Positions 9,052 to 17,262 of a stretch of 64,000 nucleotides of DNA are shown here, one piece after another; the first letter of the stretch is position 1, and every line of letters starts with the position of its first letter. A program made the translations under genes and the position numbers. The stretch is from assembly GCF_001548235.1 (NCBI RefSeq), contig NZ_AP014938.1:1364001-1428000 (forward strand), written 5' to 3'. The DNA comes from Rothia mucilaginosa (GTDB lineage: Bacteria; Actinomycetota; Actinomycetes; Actinomycetales; Micrococcaceae). The notes beneath the pieces were generated by a model. The model worked only from the letters and a program-made list of their open reading frames with translations. It searched no databases and was not told the DNA's origin.

Positions 9052-9699
9052 ATGACGAACACCCTCTGCGAAGCAATCCGCCACGACCTGCACACTGCCG
9101 GCGCTCCGGTAAACGCCCCGGTCGGTGCTCCGCGCGAAATTCAGCCCGCCGCACCCGGTGCAGAAACGCAGACCATTCTGGGCCCCGTGCCGCTGTCCGT
9201 TGCCATCGCAACCACCATGAAGCAGCTGCGCGAAGAATGCCCCGAGCTTTTCACTGATACCGAGTTTTTCAGCGATGCTGAACTGTCCGCCGGTGCTGAG
9301 CTGAAGCACGCCGGCCCCAGGATTGACCCCGCCGAAATGGAGATCGATATGAATACGGATCGTCTGAGCCCCGAGCAGGCGTTGACCATTGCCCGCGCGC
9401 TCGCCGAGGGCTGCACCCTGGACGAATGCGGCACCACCTGCCGCAGCCTGGGTGAGCACGCGCCCGGCTGCGCCGAATATGTACCCGCTGAGGGTGATGA
9501 CGAGGCGCTCGAAGAGTACGCCCCGGCGGGCGATCCGGAGGAGGGCGCCTCCACCGCAGAGTACGGCATTGTGATGCTCGCGGCGGTCGGTTTTGCGGGT
9601 CTGCTGGTGCTGATTCTCAAGTCAGATGAGGTGCGTTCCATGCTCCTGGATATTGTGCGTAACGCCCTGTCCATTGCGGGCAATACGGGACTGTTCTAG
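9052..9699 (+). CDS. Flp-type pilin precursor (DUF4244-like) with a very long leader
   Basis: A 215-residue protein whose last 50 residues look like a Flp-class pilin. GASTAEYG at 165-172 fits the prepilin peptidase site (Gly, four residues, Glu-Tyr), followed by the hydrophobic helix IVMLAAVGFAGLLVLIL. Everything before Gly165 is hydrophilic and acidic, with five cysteines after residue 60 (EECPEL, GCTLDECGTTC, PGC). Usual DUF4244 leaders are only a few tens of residues. The start is the ATG at 9052 with GAAAGGAA upstream; an earlier in-frame ATG at 9001 lacks that signal. It lies between the platform gene and the TadE-like gene and is presumably the major pilin. Confidence 0.8.
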   Translation: MTNTLCEAIRHDLHTAGAPVNAPVGAPREIQPAAPGAETQTILGPVPLSVAIATTMKQLREECPELFTDTEFFSDAELSAGAELKHAGPRIDPAEMEIDMNTDRLSPEQALTIARALAEGCTLDECGTTCRSLGEHAPGCAEYVPAEGDDEALEEYAPAGDPEEGASTAEYGIVMLAAVGFAGLLVLILKSDEVRSMLLDIVRNALSIAGNTGLF

Positions 9700-9792
9700 A
9701 GGTCTTGGTCTAGAGGTATTGAAAACCGCCGCAGGGTTTTGCTCTAGATGCTAGGTTCTGCGGAAATTCAAGCTAGAAAGGAGGAATAAAGA

Positions 9793-10302
9793 ATGAACGC
9801 TCATGTGAATTTGGGTGCTTGGGCACGCGCTCTCCCTGCAGGAAAAGCCGGGGCGAAACCGGCGCTCTCGACCCCGCACAAGAGCCCGGCAGAAGAGGGC
9901 GTGATTACCGCCGAATTTGCGGTCGCCCTACCCGCCGTGACGGTGGTGCTCGCCCTCTGCCTGGGCGCCGCCTCCACGGGCGTTGCACAGCTGAAGGTGG
10001 AGGAGTCCGCGCGAACGGCTGCACGAGCCGCCGCCCGCGGAGATTCCGAGGCACAGATTCGCTCCGCCGTCAGCCGCATCGACCCGGCGCAGAGCGTGCA
10101 GATTTCCGTTTCTCCTAATGACGCAGCCGTGACAGAAGCGGGGGAGGGGCGTGCCCGGCAGGTGCACGTGCGGGTGAGTCGCCCCGCCCCCGGCGTAATC
10201 GGCTCGGCAACCGGCTGGGTGCTGCGGGCAGATGCTCACGCCCGGGTTGAAGGCGGCGGTGAAAACGATACTGAAAACGGTGCGGGTCATGAGGGCGAGT
10301 AG
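9793..10302 (+). CDS. TadE-like pseudopilin
   Basis: 169 residues. An N-terminal leader ends in EEGVITAEFAVALPAV, which resembles the prepilin site (Gly, four residues, Glu-Phe). A single membrane helix follows (TVVLALCLGAASTGVAQ), then a periplasmic domain beginning KVEESARTAARAAARGD, typical of TadE-like proteins. AAAGGAGG precedes the ATG at 9793. The C-terminus is acidic (ENDTENGAGHEGE) and its coding sequence overlaps the next gene. TadE-type minor pilins are thought to help Flp pilus assembly. Confidence 0.85.
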   Translation: MNAHVNLGAWARALPAGKAGAKPALSTPHKSPAEEGVITAEFAVALPAVTVVLALCLGAASTGVAQLKVEESARTAARAAARGDSEAQIRSAVSRIDPAQSVQISVSPNDAAVTEAGEGRARQVHVRVSRPAPGVIGSATGWVLRADAHARVEGGGENDTENGAGHEGE

Positions 10303-10870
10303 AGTCGCTATGCGTCCCGCCCCGAAAACAGCCTCCGGGAATCAACGCTCCGAAGAGGGCAGTGGCACCGTTCTCGCCCTCACCATCATTGCCGTGCTAC
10401 TGGTGGTGACCGTGGTGATTGCCGGGCTTATTGGGGTAGTGTCCGCGAACCGCAGGGCTTCCGCGGCCGCCGATTTGAGTGCGCTCGCGGCGGCGGACGC
10501 CTACCGCGGGCTCACTGAGGGGGACCCGTGCGCGGTCGCAGCGGATCTTGCCGAACGCCACGGCGCGCACCTGGAATCCTGCACGTTTCCGGATCGCCCC
10601 GAAACGGTGGAAGTGACGGTCGCAGTCCCCGTCGCAGGGCCCATGGGGATGTTGGGCCCGGCGAGGGTGCGTGCCCGCGCCGGGGCTGAGCACCCTGAAG
10701 AAGAGTATGCCGAAGAAGAGCATGCCGCGGCGGGCAACGCGGAGGAGTTGAGCCCCGATGAGGTCGCCGAGCTGGAGGAGGAGCTGGAAGCTGGGCAGGA
10801 CTCGGTGCCCGAACCTGAAAACCCAGCAGAACCTGAAAGTCCGCCCGAGCCAGAAAACCCTGCCGACTAG
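10289..10870 (+). CDS. TadF/Rv3655c-like pseudopilin with acidic proline-rich tail
   Basis: 193 residues from the ATG at 10289, which overlaps the TadE stop by 14 nt. An alternative ATG at 10310 would give a shorter leader. EEGSGTVLALTIIAVLLVV is a pilin-like leader and helix, followed by the conserved NRRASAAADLSALAAADAY found in the helicase/secretion-neighbourhood TadE-like family. The C-terminus is a low-complexity tail of Glu/Ala then repeats of the type PENPAEPESPPEP. The tail is longer than family members need and probably lies outside the membrane. It ends 39 bp from the convergent helicase gene. Confidence 0.75.
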   Translation: MRASRVAMRPAPKTASGNQRSEEGSGTVLALTIIAVLLVVTVVIAGLIGVVSANRRASAAADLSALAAADAYRGLTEGDPCAVAADLAERHGAHLESCTFPDRPETVEVTVAVPVAGPMGMLGPARVRARAGAEHPEEEYAEEEHAAAGNAEELSPDEVAELEEELEAGQDSVPEPENPAEPESPPEPENPAD

Positions 10871-10909
10871 GCTATCTGTGCTCGCCGGGAGTTGTCATCC
10901 CAGCGCGTT

Positions 10910-13681
10910 CTACGCCTCAGCCATGCTCCGCAACATTGCCTGCAGTAGCGCCCGTGCGCCGTGCTTGCTGAGCGGCTCGTTGCGGTTGCCGCACTTGGGC
11001 GAGTGTACGCAGGAGGGGCAGCCGTTGTCGCATCCGCAGCTTTCAATCGCTTCGAGGGTGGCGCCCAGCCACTGCGCAACCGCATTGAAACCGCGCTCGC
11101 TAATGCCCGCGCCGCCGGGTGCGGCGTCGTAGACGAAAATGGTGGGCCTGCCGGTGTCCACGTGAAGTAGCGTGGAGAGCCCGCCCAAGTCCCAGCGGTC
11201 GCTGGTGGCGATGAGTGGCAGCAGCCCGATGGCGGCGTGTTCGGCGGCGTGCAGGGTGCCGGGGCCGTCCTCTTCGGTCACGCCCGCGCTGAACAGGTAG
11301 CTGGGCTCGAAGGTGAACCAGACCGCCTCGGTCATGAGCACTTCCGGCGGCATGGGTTGTGCCTCTTCGCCCAGGTATTCGCCGCCGTAGACGGAGAACC
11401 GCCGGTAGCCGGTGACTTGGTCGGTGACCTGAACCTGCCCGCGGTGCATGGTGAGCGGGGCGAGCTGCTGCACGTCGGTTTCGGGGGCGGAGATTTGGGG
11501 AACAGGCTCACCGGGAACCGCCTCCCCAACGACGTTTTGCGCACCGTAACTAACCCGCGCACGCTCCGCCAGAATACGCACCTCGGTGCTCTCAATGGCG
11601 CGCGTGTAGTAGTCCGGGTAGACGCGGCTGAGCAGAATCACGCGCTCGCCCTCGCTGATGGATTCGACCACGTACTGCGCGTTCTGGTGAATGTAGATTG
11701 CGCCCGGGTGCCCCTGGCTCATGGCGTGCGCGGCGTCCATGGTGCCGACGAGGGTGCCGTCTTCGGCGTCGATGAGCTGATAGGGTCCGCCGCCGGTGCC
11801 GCGGATATCGACCAGCTCGGCGGCTGATTCGGCGTGCGTCCAATACCAGCCGTCCGGGCGGCGACGCAGATACCCCTGCTGCACCAGCCGATCCAGCAGG
11901 GTGGCGGTGTGCGGCCCGAACAGGCTCAGCTCTTCGGCGCGGATGGGTGCCTCCTGCGCGGCGGCGCACAGCTGCGGTGAGAGCACGTACGGGTTCGTCG
12001 GGTCGAAAACGGTTGCCTCAACCTCCTGCCCGAAAATCGCCTCCGGGTGGTGCACCAGGTAGGTGTCGAGCGGGTTGTCGTCGGCAATGAGTACGGCGAG
12101 CGCGTCCTGACCGCTTCGACCCGCGCGGCCCACGCGCTGCATGAAGGAGGCGCGGGTACCCGGCCAGCCCGCCACGAGTACGGCGTCCAGTCCGGAAATG
12201 TCGATGCCCAGCTCCAGCGCGGAGGTACTCGCCAAGCCGAGCAGTTCGCCATTGCGGAGTTTGCGTTCGAGTTCGCGGCGCTCTTCGGGGGTGTACCCGG
12301 CGCGGTATGCGGCGACGCGGTGGGCGAGGCCCGCCTCCACCTCGTCGAGGTAGCGTTGGGTCTTCTGTGAGAGGATTTCTACGCTGCGGCGCGAACCAGC
12401 AAAAACCAGGGAGCGGGTGCGGGAAAGCACCAGGTCGGTGAGCATTTGCGCGCCCTGCTCCACGGGGGAGACGCGGCGCGGCGCCTCCTGCTCTGCCTTC
12501 GATTGGACCGCCTGCTGCTGGGTGCTGCGGGCACCCTTGGCGAGTTGATCGTGCGCCTTGGGCGGCATGAATTCTGGCTCCCAGAGCGCGACGGTGGTTT
12601 CACCGCGCGCGGAGGTGGACTCGGTAATGGCGGTAACCGCCTGCTGCGGCACGCCAATGAGCTTGGAGAAAGACTCGACCGGGTTGGAACTGGTCGCGGA
12701 GGCACCGTAGAACACGGGCACGGTGCGGTAGAGCGCACAGACACGGCGCAGGCGGCGTAGCAGGTTGGCGATGTGCGCACCAAAAACGCCGCGGTAGCTG
12801 TGTGCTTCGTCGAGCACCACGTAGCGCAGCCCGCGCAGGAAGGACGCCCACTGCCGGTGGTTGCTCAGAATTGAGTAGTTGAGCATGTCCGGGGTGGTGA
12901 GGATGAAGTTGGCGTGTTCGCGGATCCAGCGGCGTTCGCCGGTGGGGGTGTCGCCGTCGTAGCTTGCCGCGTGGAGTCCGGGTAGGTTGTAGGAGGTGAG
13001 GGCGGTGAGTTGGTCGGCGGAGAGCGCCTTCGCCGGCGAAATGTAGAGAACGTTCGCTCTATTATTGAGGTTTTCCGCCCCAGAATACGTGGAAGTTGAG
13101 CTCACCGGCTTCCCGCACGATGCGCGATAAATAGCGTCCAGAGTGGGCATCAGGTAGCTCAGGGTCTTGCCCGAGGCGGTACCCGTCGCCACAATCACGT
13201 GCCCGCCGCTGCCTGCACTCTTCGCGTCTTCGGCGCGCGTTGCTGCCGATGCTTCGATACGCTCAGCTTCGATGCGCCCCGCCTGCCAGCCGTAGCGCGC
13301 CGCACTCGCCGCCAGCGCCGCATCAAGACCGGCATGGGCGGCGTTCGCCGCCTGCACCTGATGGGCGTAGGGCTCGGCAATACCGAGCGATTCAAAAGCC
13401 TCCACCACACGCGGATGCAACCACTGCGGCCACGGCGCGTAGCTCGCCTCCCTGGCGGCAATAGTGTGAATATGGGTCACCTGTTCGGGCAGGGTTCCGG
13501 TACGTTCCGCCTCCGGCAGAAGGGATGCCAACACCTGCTGTGCGCTCGCGGGCAGCTCGCGGTAACGGAGCGTTTTTGGGTGCGCCGCAGGCTGCCCCTG
13601 CTTGGGCTGGTGTGTGGGCTGCTGCTCGGAGTGCTGTTCAGGGTGCTGGTTGGTGTTCTGCGAAGGGGTGCTGTGCGGCAT
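10910..13681 (-). CDS. DEAH-box superfamily 2 helicase with C-terminal DUF1998-type zinc region
   Basis: 923 residues. Helicase motifs in order: the Q-motif/entry region YAHQVQAANAAHAG, Walker A VIVATGTASGKTLSYLMP, DEAH in VVLDEAHSYRG, SAT as YGASATSSNP, and the C-terminal domain with VFAGSRRSVE, TSALELGIDISGLDAVL and QRVGRAGRSGQ. The end carries a four-cysteine cluster (CGCDNGCPSCVHSPKCGN), as in DUF1998 helicases. This gene sits beside Tad genes in many actinobacteria, hence the name helicase/secretion neighbourhood. Its own role is probably DNA repair and not secretion. The start at 13681 is supported by TACAAT 7 nt upstream; ATG at 13690 is the alternative. Confidence 0.9.
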   Translation of the reverse strand: MPHSTPSQNTNQHPEQHSEQQPTHQPKQGQPAAHPKTLRYRELPASAQQVLASLLPEAERTGTLPEQVTHIHTIAAREASYAPWPQWLHPRVVEAFESLGIAEPYAHQVQAANAAHAGLDAALAASAARYGWQAGRIEAERIEASAATRAEDAKSAGSGGHVIVATGTASGKTLSYLMPTLDAIYRASCGKPVSSTSTYSGAENLNNRANVLYISPAKALSADQLTALTSYNLPGLHAASYDGDTPTGERRWIREHANFILTTPDMLNYSILSNHRQWASFLRGLRYVVLDEAHSYRGVFGAHIANLLRRLRRVCALYRTVPVFYGASATSSNPVESFSKLIGVPQQAVTAITESTSARGETTVALWEPEFMPPKAHDQLAKGARSTQQQAVQSKAEQEAPRRVSPVEQGAQMLTDLVLSRTRSLVFAGSRRSVEILSQKTQRYLDEVEAGLAHRVAAYRAGYTPEERRELERKLRNGELLGLASTSALELGIDISGLDAVLVAGWPGTRASFMQRVGRAGRSGQDALAVLIADDNPLDTYLVHHPEAIFGQEVEATVFDPTNPYVLSPQLCAAAQEAPIRAEELSLFGPHTATLLDRLVQQGYLRRRPDGWYWTHAESAAELVDIRGTGGGPYQLIDAEDGTLVGTMDAAHAMSQGHPGAIYIHQNAQYVVESISEGERVILLSRVYPDYYTRAIESTEVRILAERARVSYGAQNVVGEAVPGEPVPQISAPETDVQQLAPLTMHRGQVQVTDQVTGYRRFSVYGGEYLGEEAQPMPPEVLMTEAVWFTFEPSYLFSAGVTEEDGPGTLHAAEHAAIGLLPLIATSDRWDLGGLSTLLHVDTGRPTIFVYDAAPGGAGISERGFNAVAQWLGATLEAIESCGCDNGCPSCVHSPKCGNRNEPLSKHGARALLQAMLRSMAEA

Positions 13682-13688
13682 GGGTTCC

Positions 13689-13694
13689 ATTGTA
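13689..13694 (-). promoter_or_regulatory. -10 element for the helicase gene, leaderless
   Basis: TACAAT on the minus strand, 7 nt before the ATG at 13681. It overlaps the alternative ATG at 13690, which makes that codon a poor start. Confidence 0.5.
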
Positions 13695-13878
13695 GAGCGG
13701 CGGGCTACACCCCGACCTGTCGCCGGTCACTTGCTGTCCTGAACGCCGGCTCCGAGCCCGCTCGAATCCTGCCCCGGCTCCGAGTTTAACCCCGAATCTA
13801 ACCCCGCCCCGGCACCGCCGACCCCGTAGTCAGCGCGCACATATCAAAAAATCTGCATGCTTTAGGCGTATATGACGA

Positions 13879-13884
13879 TAAAAT
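13879..13884 (+). promoter_or_regulatory. -10 element for trhO, leaderless GTG start
   Basis: TAAAAT, then AGTTTC, then the GTG start codon at 13891. There is no Shine-Dalgarno. Confidence 0.5.
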
Positions 13885-13890
13885 AGTTTC

Positions 13891-14802
13891 GTGGCTCAAA
13901 ATAAGATTATTCTGTATTACCAGTTCGCCCCCATCGCCGACCCGCAGGCGGTCATGCTCTGGCAGCGTGCCCTCTGCGAGAAGCTCGGCCTGCGCGGGCG
14001 CATCCTCATTTCCAAGCACGGCATTAACGGCACCCTCGGCGGCGAAATCAACGCGGTCAAGGCGTACACCAAGGAAACCCGCAAGTACCCCGGCTTCAAG
14101 AACATGGAGTTCAAGTGGTCCGAGGGTGGCGCGGAGGACTTCCCCCGCCTGTCCGTGAAGGCACGCGACGAGATTGTGGCTTTCGGTGCTCCCGACGAGC
14201 TGCAGGTGGATGAGAACGGCGTCGTTGGCGGCGGCGTGCACCTGAAGCCTGAAGAGGTCAACAAGCTTGTTGAAGAGCGCGGCGACGAAGTGGTCTTCTT
14301 CGACGGCCGTAATGCGTTCGAGGCGAAGATCGGCAAGTTCAAGAACGCTATCGTTCCCGACGTGCGCACTACCCACGACTTCATCCGCGAGATTGAGTCC
14401 GGCAAGTACGATCACATTAAGGACAAGCCGGTCGTCACCTACTGCACCGGCGGTATTCGCTGCGAGATTCTCTCTGCGCTCATGAAGAACCGCGGTTTCA
14501 AGGAGATCTACCAGATCGACGGCGGCATCGTGCGTTACGGCGAGAAGTACGGCGATAAGGAACTCTGGGAAGGCTCGCTCTACGTCTTCGACAAGCGCAT
14601 GCACATGGAGTTCACCCCGGACACCGTCACCATCGGCAAGTGCGAACAGTGCGGCGCCCCCTCGAACAAGTTCGAGAACTGCTCTAACGACTCCTGCCGC
14701 GAGCTGGTTCTGCTCTGCCCCGAGTGCGCAGCTGATGACGCGAAGCGCCACTGCGTGCCCGAGTGCTCGGTGGACCGCGAAGCAGCTGAGGCGAACGCCT
14801 AA
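13891..14802 (+). CDS. trhO: tRNA uridine(34) hydroxylase, rhodanese type
   Basis: A 303-residue protein of the TrhO (YceA) family, which hydroxylates wobble uridine 34 of tRNAs as the first step to 5-oxyacetyl- or methoxyuridine. The N-terminal ferredoxin-like part has [11 protein letters not shown]. The rhodanese domain begins [17 protein letters not shown] and contains the active-site loop YCTGGIRCE (Cys185). A C-terminal cysteine-rich tail (CEQCG, then CSNDSC, LLCPEC and CVPEC) probably binds zinc. Start is GTG. The next gene overlaps by one base (TAATG), so the two are translationally coupled. Confidence 0.93.
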   Translation: MAQNKIILYYQFAPIADPQAVMLWQRALCEKLGLRGRILISKHGINGTLGGEINAVKAYTKETRKYPGFKNMEFKWSEGGAEDFPRLSVKARDEIVAFGAPDELQVDENGVVGGGVHLKPEEVNKLVEERGDEVVFFDGRNAFEAKIGKFKNAIVPDVRTTHDFIREIESGKYDHIKDKPVVTYCTGGIRCEILSALMKNRGFKEIYQIDGGIVRYGEKYGDKELWEGSLYVFDKRMHMEFTPDTVTIGKCEQCGAPSNKFENCSNDSCRELVLLCPECAADDAKRHCVPECSVDREAAEANA

Positions 14803-15299
14803 TGGCAGCCGCTAAGGGCGGCGCGGTTCAGATTTCTGAACCTCGCATTGAGGAGCACCCGGGGCTGGTCGTTGCCGGCGTTTCGCAGGTGTTCCCCCTG
14901 GACGGCGACTTCTCCTCGCTGTGGGATGAGCTGAATCAGAAGGCGTCCCCGGCGATGCTGGATGTTCTGAACGTGACCCAGTACCTGGGCGTGTGCACTC
15001 AGCCGAACCCGAAGGGGCAGGTTCGCTACACGGCGGGCTTCCTGGTGTCGGAACCGGCGAGCGCGGCGAAGCTCGGTCTGGGCGTGCTGGAGTTGCCTGC
15101 GAGCACCTACGCGGTGGTTGAGGTGACCGGCCCGATTTCGGAGTCCATTCCGGCTGGCTTTGCGAGCTTTGAGGAGGCGTTCTTCGCGAAGAATCCGCAG
15201 TACCGCCCGGTGGGTGGCCTTGAGGTGTACGGTCGCGGCGATATGCAGGCGGCTGATTACCGTATGGAGCTGTGGGTTCCGCTGGTGAAGCGTTCCTAA
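14802..15299 (+). CDS. GyrI-like small-molecule-binding domain protein
   Basis: 165 residues matching the effector-binding (GyrI/AraC C-terminal) fold by pattern: RIEEHPGLVVAGVSQVFPL at the start, YLGVCTQPNPKGQVRYTAGFLVSE in the middle, and YAVVEVTGPISESIPAGFASFEEAFF then YRMELWVPLVKRS at the end. There is no DNA-binding domain, so it is a stand-alone binding module. The ATG overlaps the trhO stop. The coupling suggests a shared condition of expression, but no direct role in tRNA modification is evident. Confidence 0.7.
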   Translation: MAAAKGGAVQISEPRIEEHPGLVVAGVSQVFPLDGDFSSLWDELNQKASPAMLDVLNVTQYLGVCTQPNPKGQVRYTAGFLVSEPASAAKLGLGVLELPASTYAVVEVTGPISESIPAGFASFEEAFFAKNPQYRPVGGLEVYGRGDMQAADYRMELWVPLVKRS

Positions 15300-15349
15300 G
15301 GTAGTTTGTTTCTGCTGTTATGGCTGCAGTTTTAGCTGTTGAATAGAAG

Positions 15350-15388
15350 AGCCCGGTGGCGCGATGTGTTCGTGCTGCCGGGCTTTTC
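15350..15388 (+). terminator. Rho-independent terminator after the trhO pair
   Basis: Stem AGCCCGG paired with CCGGGCT, with additional inner pairs, followed by TTTTCT. It lies in a 309-bp gap that otherwise holds only the oxidoreductase promoter. Confidence 0.8.
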
Positions 15389-15517
15389 TGTGCCCTTTTG
15401 CACCTATACTTTGCACCTATATTTTCGCCAGTATTTTGCGTCAGTATTTGTGTTCCGGGCGGGTGGGCGCGCCGTGAGGTCGGGGGAGTGGGGGCTCTCG
15501 CGTAACATTCCGAAATA

Positions 15518-15552
15518 AAATACTTGACACGTAAAGTATTTGGGTTTAGACT
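15518..15552 (+). promoter_or_regulatory. Promoter with palindromic operator before the luciferase-like oxidoreductase
   Basis: -35 TTGACA (15524-15529), a 17-bp spacer and -10 TAGACT (15547-15552). A perfect inverted repeat, AAATACTT (15518-15525) and AAGTATTT (15534-15541), straddles the -35, as expected for a MarR- or TetR-type repressor site. A ribosome-binding AAAGGAA lies before the ATG at 15609. Confidence 0.7.
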
Positions 15553-15608
15553 TAAATCATCAGCCCGGTAGTAGAAGAGATCGGGCGCAACCCGCAAAGG
15601 AAAAAACC

Positions 15609-16707
15609 ATGAACACCCCTAATAACCCTGGCACCCCGCAGATCGACGAATCCATCCGCATCAGCCACCTCGAGCCCATGCGCGGCGACGAGAAGAAGCT
15701 CGGCTTCCTCTCCTTTGGCCACTGGGCTGAGGTCCCCGGCTCGCGCGTACCCTCCGCCGCGGAATCCCTGCACCAGGCAATCGACCTTGCTGTAGGCGCC
15801 GAAGACATCGGATTGGATGGCGCGTTCTTCCGCGTGCACCACTTCGACCAGCAGCAGGCGACCCCCTACCCCCTACCCGCTGCTCTCTGCAATCGCCGCT
15901 AAGACCGAACGCATCGAGCTCGGCACCGGCGTGATTGACATGCGCTACGAAAACCCGCTCTACATGGCAGAACTTGCCGCCATGGCAGACCTCATCGCTG
16001 TGGGCCGACTGCAGCTGGGTGTCTCCCGCGGCTCGCCCGAGTCCGTTATCCGCGGCTTTGAGAGCTTCGGCTACTACCCGGCAGAAGGCGAAGACGAGGG
16101 CGATATGGCGCGCCGCCACCTCGATATTTTCCTCAAGGCAATTGAGGGTGAGGGCATGGCGCCCAGCGCTCGCATGGCGGGCAAGTATGCCCCCATTCAG
16201 CCGCAGTCGCCGGGTCTGCGCGACCGCATCTGGTGGGGTGCAGGCAGCGATAGCACCGCCGTGTGGACCGCGCAGAAGGGCCTGAACCTGATGTCGTCAA
16301 CCCTGATGCTGGAAGATAAGGGCATTCCCTTCGATCAGCAGCAGGCGCAGCAGATTCGCCTCTTCCGCTCCGAGTGGGTGAAGGCGGGTAATTCGGGTGT
16401 TCCGCGTGTTTCGGTGTCCCGTTCGGTGCTGCCTGTTATCGATGAAACCTCGGCACGCTACTTCGGTCGCCGTGCCGCGGAGGACTCGCAGGATTACACC
16501 GGCATTATCGACAACACCTTCTCCCGCTTTGGTCGTAGCTACATTGGTGATCCGGCGGATATTGCTGAAGAGCTCGCCCGTGATGAGGCGGTTCAGGCGG
16601 CGGACACCGTGCTGCTGACTATCCCGAACCAGCTGGGCGTGGACTTCAACTTGAAGATGCTTGACGCCATCGTCAAGGAGATCAAGCCCGCGCTGACCAC
16701 TAAGTAA
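15609..16707 (+). pseudogene. LLM-class flavin-dependent oxidoreductase, frameshifted
   Basis: A luciferase-like monooxygenase-family gene (F420/FMN TIM barrel) split over two frames. The first frame covers MNTPNNPGTP through HHFDQQQATPYPL, then ends early at 15902. The second resumes with LLSAIAAKTERIELGTG and continues to ALTTK at 16707. The break is at a tandem 7-bp repeat CCCCCTA at 15862-15868 and 15869-15875. Removing one copy restores a continuous protein of 363 residues reading ATPYPLLSAIAAKTERI. The gene is therefore probably inactivated in this strain, or phase-variable by slippage. Other family marks are GLDGAFFRVHHFD, RYENPLYMAELAAMADLI and RLQLGVSRGSPE. A 3'-truncated second copy lies at 17948. 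Sequencing error is the alternative. Confidence 0.85.
15862..15875 (+). repeat. 7-bp tandem duplication causing the frameshift
   Basis: Two adjacent copies of CCCCCTA followed by CCC. Loss of one unit restores the reading frame of the oxidoreductase. Confidence 0.9.
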
Positions 16708-16722
16708 AGCCCCTGAGGTGAG

Positions 16723-16766
16723 GACTCCGCAGAACCTTCTGCGCTAGCAGGGTTTCGCGCCAGCGT
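16723..16766 (-). pseudogene. Fragment duplicated from the pyrimidine-dimer glycosylase gene
   Basis: About 44 bp nearly identical to 18659-18700 inside the glycosylase gene. On the minus strand it still encodes RETLLAQKVLR, the conserved early part of that protein. Nothing else of the gene is present. It marks the left junction of the region carrying cmtR. Confidence 0.75.
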
Positions 16767-16890
16767 GCCGCCGTCGCTTCCGTGATGGGCGGTGGTCGCT
16801 GATGAGCGCGAACTCTGCCGCCTCCCGAGGGCAAGGGCGCGGAGTACGTGCGGCAGCCCGCACAAGTGGACAATTGGTCAGTTATCACTG

Positions 16891-16913
16891 TATAGTCATC
16901 GTATGCTGACTAT
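16891..16913 (+). promoter_or_regulatory. cmtR promoter -10 and overlapping operator
   Basis: -10 TATAGT (16891-16896) lies 6 nt before the ATG at 16903; TGGACA about 18 bp upstream is a possible -35. A perfect 7-bp inverted repeat, ATAGTCA (16892-16898) and TGACTAT (16907-16913), covers the -10 and the start codon. This is where an autoregulating ArsR-family repressor would bind. A second dyad, CAGT and ACTG, lies just upstream. Confidence 0.65.
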
Positions 16914-17262
16914 TGCTTCACACCTCGACGTCATGAACCGGCTCGGCCGCGCCATGGCCGACCCGACACGTTCCCGGATTCTGATGACCCTCCTCGGCGG
17001 CCCGAGCTATCCAGCCGTGCTCTCGCGCGAGCTGGAGCTGACCCGCTCGAACGTGTCCAACCACCTGACCTGCCTGCGCGATTGCGGAATCGTCGTCGCC
17101 GAGCCCGAGGGCCGCCAGACGCGCTACGAGATCGCCGACCCGCACCTCGCCGCGGCACTGACGTCCCTGATCGACGTCACGCTCGCGGTGGACGAGGCCG
17201 CGCCGTGCATCGACCCGGCATGCTCGGTGTCGGGCTGCTGTGGAACGGCGGCGGGAGCATGA
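16903..17262 (+). CDS. cmtR: CmtR-type metal-sensing ArsR/SmtB repressor
   Basis: 119 residues resembling mycobacterial CmtR, the Cd(II)/Pb(II) sensor. The winged helix includes MADPTRSRILMTLLGGPSYP and the recognition helix LTRSNVSNHLTCLRDCG. The CxxxC in that helix (TCLRDC) corresponds to the CmtR metal-binding pair, and a further Cys in DEAAPCIDP to the third ligand. The C-terminus adds CSVSGCC, more cysteines than CmtR itself has. The ATG at 16903 is chosen because of the -10 six bases upstream and the family start. It overlaps the transporter gene by four bases (ATGA), so the two form an operon. Confidence 0.88.
   Translation: MLTIASHLDVMNRLGRAMADPTRSRILMTLLGGPSYPAVLSRELELTRSNVSNHLTCLRDCGIVVAEPEGRQTRYEIADPHLAAALTSLIDVTLAVDEAAPCIDPACSVSGCCGTAAGA

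Noticed and set aside
10871..13690. Helicase as a functional part of the Tad machine
   Set aside because: The neighbourhood is conserved in actinobacteria, but the gene is on the opposite strand with its own promoter and has DNA-repair-type helicase domains.
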